Shown here in pieces: positions 61,243 to 64,000 of a stretch of DNA of 64,000 nt. The DNA is taken from positions 491,501-555,500 of the forward strand of contig NZ_JAJJMP010000001.1 in NCBI RefSeq assembly GCF_020905415.1. Reading direction: 5' to 3'. The number at the start of each line of letters is the position of its first letter. Positions within the stretch are counted from its first letter, which is position 1. This DNA comes from Myroides oncorhynchi (GTDB taxonomy: Bacteria; Bacteroidota; Bacteroidia; Flavobacteriales; Flavobacteriaceae). The position numbers were made by a program, and so were the translations under genes. The notes below the pieces were generated by a model. That model ran no database searches. It saw nothing but the letters and a program-made list of their open reading frames with translations, and was not told the DNA's origin.

Positions 61243-63042
61243 TTATTTGATAACATTACGTTTACGATCTGTCTCTTTTAAGTAGATTTTTCTTAAACGT
61301 AAAGATTTTGGAGTTACCTCAACGTACTCATCTTTTTGGATGTACTCTAAAGCTTCCTCTAATGAGAAAATGATTGGAGGGATAATTCTCGCTTTTTCAT
61401 CATTTCCTGAAGAACGAACGTTAGACTGTTTTTTAGCCTTAGTTACGTTAATACACATATCATCACTACGAGAGTTCTCACCGATAACTTGACCTTCGTA
61501 AATCTCATCATTAGCACTAACGAAGAATTTACCACGATCTTGTAATTTATCAATAGAGTAAGGAATAGCTTTACCATTCTCCATAGAGATTAATGAACCA
61601 TTGTTACGTCCAGCGATTTCACCTTTGTATGGTTGATACTCTAAGAAACGGTGTGACATAATAGCCTCACCAGCAGTCGCTGTTAATAGTTGATTTCTTA
61701 AACCAATAATACCTCTAGAAGGAATTAAGAATTTAATGATCATACGCTCTCCTTTAGGTTCCATACTTAGCATTTCACCTTTTCTTAAGGAAACATACTC
61801 TACAGCACGTCCTGATAAGTTCTCTGGGATATCAATAGTCAACTCCTCTACAGGCTCACATTTAGCACCATCTATTTCTTTGATGATTACCTGTGGCTGC
61901 CCAATTTGTAATTCATATCCTTCACGACGCATTGTCTCGATCAATACAGATAAGTGCAATACACCACGTCCGAATACCATAAATTTATCAGCACTATCAG
62001 TATCATGTACACGTAAAGCCAAGTTTTTCTCTAATTCTTTTGCTAAACGATCTTTAATGTGTCTAGAGGTAACATATTTACCTTCTTTACCGAAGAATGG
62101 AGAGTCATTAATAGTAAATAACATACTCATTGTAGGCTCATCGATAGTGATAGTTGGCAATGCTTCTGGGTTTTCAAAATCAGCAATAACATCACCAATC
62201 TCAAATCCTTCAATACCTACTACAGCACAGATATCACCTGCACGTACTTCACTAACTTTCATACGTCCTAAACCTTCGAAAGTTTGTAGTTCTTTAATTT
62301 TAGATTTAACGATTTTCCCGTCTCTCTTAACTAAAGAAATATTCATTCCCTCTTTTAAAACACCTCTATGTAAACGACCAATAGCAATACGTCCTGTGAA
62401 TGTAGAGAAATCTAACGATGTAATCAACATTTGAGGAGTTCCTTCTTTCATTTCAGCAGCTGGAATGTGCTCTAAAACCATATCTAATAATGGTTCAAAA
62501 GAGTCTGTTGGTTGTTTCCAATCATTAGACATCCAGTTGTTCTTAGCAGATCCGTATACAGCTGGGAAATCCATCTGCCACTCTTCTGCTCCAAGTTCAA
62601 ACATTAAGTCAAACACTTTCTCGTGTACTTCTTCTGGAGTACAGTTTTCTTTGTCAACTTTGTTTACTACTACACAAGGTTTTAAACCTAAACTAATCGC
62701 TTTTTGAAGTACGAAACGAGTTTGAGGCATAGGTCCTTCGAAAGCATCTACAATCAAAAGAACACCATCAGCCATGTTCAATACACGTTCTACTTCACCA
62801 CCAAAATCCGCGTGACCTGGAGTATCGATAATATTAATTTTTGTTCCTTTATAGCTTACCGAAACGTTCTTAGAAACAATAGTAATTCCTCTTTCTCTTT
62901 CGATATCTTCGTTGTCTAAAATCAATTCTCCTGTGCTTTCATTCTCACGAAATAATTGACAGTGGTGTAAAATTTTATCAACCATAGTAGTTTTACCGTG
63001 GTCAACGTGTGCTATAATAGCAATATTCCTAATTGGTGTCAT
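61243..63042 (-). CDS. typA: Ribosome-binding GTPase TypA/BipA
   Basis: 599 residues. G1 AHVDHGKTTMVDKI near residue 10, switch I ERERGITI, G3 DTPGHADF, G4 NKVDK, G5 GSAKN. Domain II, III and V homologues and the BipA-specific C-terminal domain (RGIIGLRNQLLTATAGEAIM, RNNGSLISMENGKAIPYSID) follow. BipA acts on ribosomes in stress and 50S assembly. Confidence 0.97.
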   Translation of the reverse strand: MTPIRNIAIIAHVDHGKTTMVDKILHHCQLFRENESTGELILDNEDIERERGITIVSKNVSVSYKGTKINIIDTPGHADFGGEVERVLNMADGVLLIVDAFEGPMPQTRFVLQKAISLGLKPCVVVNKVDKENCTPEEVHEKVFDLMFELGAEEWQMDFPAVYGSAKNNWMSNDWKQPTDSFEPLLDMVLEHIPAAEMKEGTPQMLITSLDFSTFTGRIAIGRLHRGVLKEGMNISLVKRDGKIVKSKIKELQTFEGLGRMKVSEVRAGDICAVVGIEGFEIGDVIADFENPEALPTITIDEPTMSMLFTINDSPFFGKEGKYVTSRHIKDRLAKELEKNLALRVHDTDSADKFMVFGRGVLHLSVLIETMRREGYELQIGQPQVIIKEIDGAKCEPVEELTIDIPENLSGRAVEYVSLRKGEMLSMEPKGERMIIKFLIPSRGIIGLRNQLLTATAGEAIMSHRFLEYQPYKGEIAGRNNGSLISMENGKAIPYSIDKLQDRGKFFVSANDEIYEGQVIGENSRSDDMCINVTKAKKQSNVRSSGNDEKARIIPPIIFSLEEALEYIQKDEYVEVTPKSLRLRKIYLKETDRKRNVIK

Positions 63043-63078
63043 ATAGGGATTTTAAAAATTAATTCTCTTTTCGCGTTG

Positions 63079-63086
63079 CAAATATA
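63079..63086 (-). promoter_or_regulatory. -7 promoter element (TATATTTG) of typA
   Basis: Exact match on the minus strand, 36 bp before the typA ATG and after the rpsT terminator. Confidence 0.5.
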
Positions 63087-63112
63087 TTCATTTTAAAACA
63101 AATAGTATCAAC

Positions 63113-63140
63113 AAAAAAAGCTCTCAGATATTGAGAGCTT
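63113..63140 (-). terminator. Terminator of rpsT
   Basis: AAGCTCTCA pairs with TGAGAGCTT, followed on the minus strand by seven T. Confidence 0.85.
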
Positions 63141-63182
63141 GATATTTTTTTACTTACAAACCAAATCGTTGTCTCTATACAA

Positions 63183-63434
63183 TTATAAAGCAGCAACGTG
63201 TTTTGTTAATTTTGATTTCAAGTTAGAAGCTTTGTTGTCATGAATGATATTTTTCTTAGCTAATTTATCAATCATTGAAACTACTAATGGTAATTTAACA
63301 GCAGCATCTTTTTGATCTTCGATCAAACGTAAAGCTTTGATAGCATTACGAGTTGTTTTATGCTGATATCTGTTTAACACTCTTTTCTTTTCGTTACTTC
63401 TAATTCTTTTTAAAGCTGACTTATGATTTGCCAT
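63183..63434 (-). CDS. rpsT: 30S ribosomal protein S20
   Basis: 83 residues, MANHKSALKRIRSNEKKRVL start, KNIIHDNKASNLKSKLTKHV end, basic and helical as in S20. It lies between the tRNA-Glu cluster and typA. Confidence 0.97.
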   Translation of the reverse strand: MANHKSALKRIRSNEKKRVLNRYQHKTTRNAIKALRLIEDQKDAAVKLPLVVSMIDKLAKKNIIHDNKASNLKSKLTKHVAAL

Positions 63435-63474
63435 TTCTTAAATATTTTATTAAGTCTATACTATTTTTCTCTTG

Positions 63475-63546
63475 TAGTCCGTAGGGGAATCGAACCCCTG
63501 TTACCAGGATGAAAACCTGGCGTCCTAACCCCTAGACGAACGGACC
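63475..63546 (-). tRNA. tRNA-Glu (anticodon UUC), copy 1
   Basis: Minus strand GGTCCGT acceptor, D-arm TCGTCTAGGGGTTAGGAC, anticodon arm CCAGG-TTTTCAT-CCTGG with TTC, T-arm AGGGG-TTCGATT-CCCCT, acceptor ACGGACT. No encoded CCA. Confidence 0.96.
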
Positions 63547-63585
63547 GTAAATATAATCATTTTTTCTCTAATAAAAAGAGATTTG

Positions 63586-63657
63586 TAGTCCGTAGGGGAA
63601 TCGAACCCCTGTTACCAGGATGAAAACCTGGCGTCCTAACCCCTAGACGAACGGACC
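63586..63657 (-). tRNA. tRNA-Glu (anticodon UUC), copy 2
   Basis: Sequence identical to copy 1, anticodon TTC; 39-bp spacer. Confidence 0.96.
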
Positions 63658-63696
63658 ATTGTTTTAAAATATATAAACTCCCATAAAGAGAATCTG

Positions 63697-63768
63697 TAGT
63701 CCGTAGGGGAATCGAACCCCTGTTACCAGGATGAAAACCTGGCGTCCTAACCCCTAGACGAACGGACC
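63697..63768 (-). tRNA. tRNA-Glu (anticodon UUC), copy 3
   Basis: Sequence identical to copy 1, anticodon TTC; 39-bp spacer from copy 2. Confidence 0.96.
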
Positions 63769-63804
63769 AATAATATAATGTATAAACTCTTATAAAAGAA
63801 TCTG

Positions 63805-63876
63805 TAGTCCGTAGGGGAATCGAACCCCTGTTACCAGGATGAAAACCTGGCGTCCTAACCCCTAGACGAACGGACC
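63805..63876 (-). tRNA. tRNA-Glu (anticodon UUC), copy 4
   Basis: Sequence identical to copy 1, anticodon TTC; 36-bp spacer from copy 3. Confidence 0.96.
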
Positions 63877-63910
63877 ATTAAATTATCTATATATTTTATT
63901 CAAAGAACTG

Positions 63911-63982
63911 TAGTCCGTAGGGGAATCGAACCCCTGTTACCAGGATGAAAACCTGGCGTCCTAACCCCTAGACGAACGGACC
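63911..63982 (-). tRNA. tRNA-Glu (anticodon UUC), copy 5
   Basis: Sequence identical to copy 1, anticodon TTC; 34-bp spacer from copy 4. The array may continue beyond the window. Confidence 0.96.
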
Positions 63983-64000
63983 AACTTGCATTAGAAATCC

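Noticed and set aside
61736..62434. 232-codon plus-strand frame opposite typA
   Set aside because: Shadow of the typA coding strand; typA is unambiguous.

Overview
This is an AT-rich chromosomal segment of a member of the Bacteroidota, class Flavobacteriia. The evidence is the conserved gene order rpmB-rpmG-DUF4295-ftsY, promoters of the form TAnnTTTG, no obvious Shine-Dalgarno sequences, lipoproteins with short N-termini ending in a cysteine, and a Bacteroidota-type sigma factor. A Myroides-like organism would fit, but the genus cannot be proven from this window.

Layout. 1-8.9 kb holds housekeeping genes: a partial rhomboid protease, mutL, ribH, a TPR membrane protein, recF, murB, a glycosyltransferase and an ECF-type sigma factor. 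9.2-17.5 kb is a nitrite/nitric oxide module. nirK, a NirV-like protein and a SCO1-like protein read rightward. An Rrf2/NsrR-like regulator, norB, ric and two membrane proteins read leftward. nirK and norB share an inverted-repeat operator (AAGACA-N4-YRTCTT) that I assign by inference to the Rrf2 protein, and nirK also has a DNR/NnrR-type box. 17.6-23.1 kb is housekeeping again (DUF721, ftsY, L33, L28, cinA, FAH-family hydrolase, exonuclease). 23.4-30.8 kb holds a cytochrome c peroxidase with an FNR-like box, small lipoproteins, a thioesterase, an AlkC/AlkD-like protein and a peroxiredoxin divergent from an HxlR regulator.

30.8-46 kb is an accessory stretch of small orphan genes. Several are broken by single in-frame stops or frameshifts. 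It contains a family of 150-152 bp palindromic MITE-like elements with 5-bp target duplications, a Fic-like protein with a degenerate active site, an SSR-disrupted DUF6266 gene, and a strong small-RNA candidate at 42988-43137.

46.1-53.8 kb is the most interesting part. It has an RtcB RNA ligase, a PQQ-like beta-propeller lipoprotein gene split by an IS1595-type insertion, an SPFH/Band-7 (slipin) protein, a tRNA-like noncoding RNA, a divergent WYL-domain regulator and an unknown protein. The RNA contains a complete canonical tRNA core that is circularly permuted. The T-arm and 3' acceptor strand come first, a 4-nt loop closes the acceptor stem, and the D-arm follows, so the open ends lie in the anticodon stem. 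It therefore looks like a tRNA cut in its anticodon arm, which is the kind of substrate RtcB repairs.

54.1-64 kb holds a probable copper-uptake set (small Cys protein, Met/His-rich lipoprotein, OprC/NosA-like TonB receptor), a thioesterase pseudogene, an ATP pyrophosphatase, a 2-oxoacid dehydrogenase E2, typA, rpsT and five identical tandem tRNA-Glu(UUC) genes running to the window edge.
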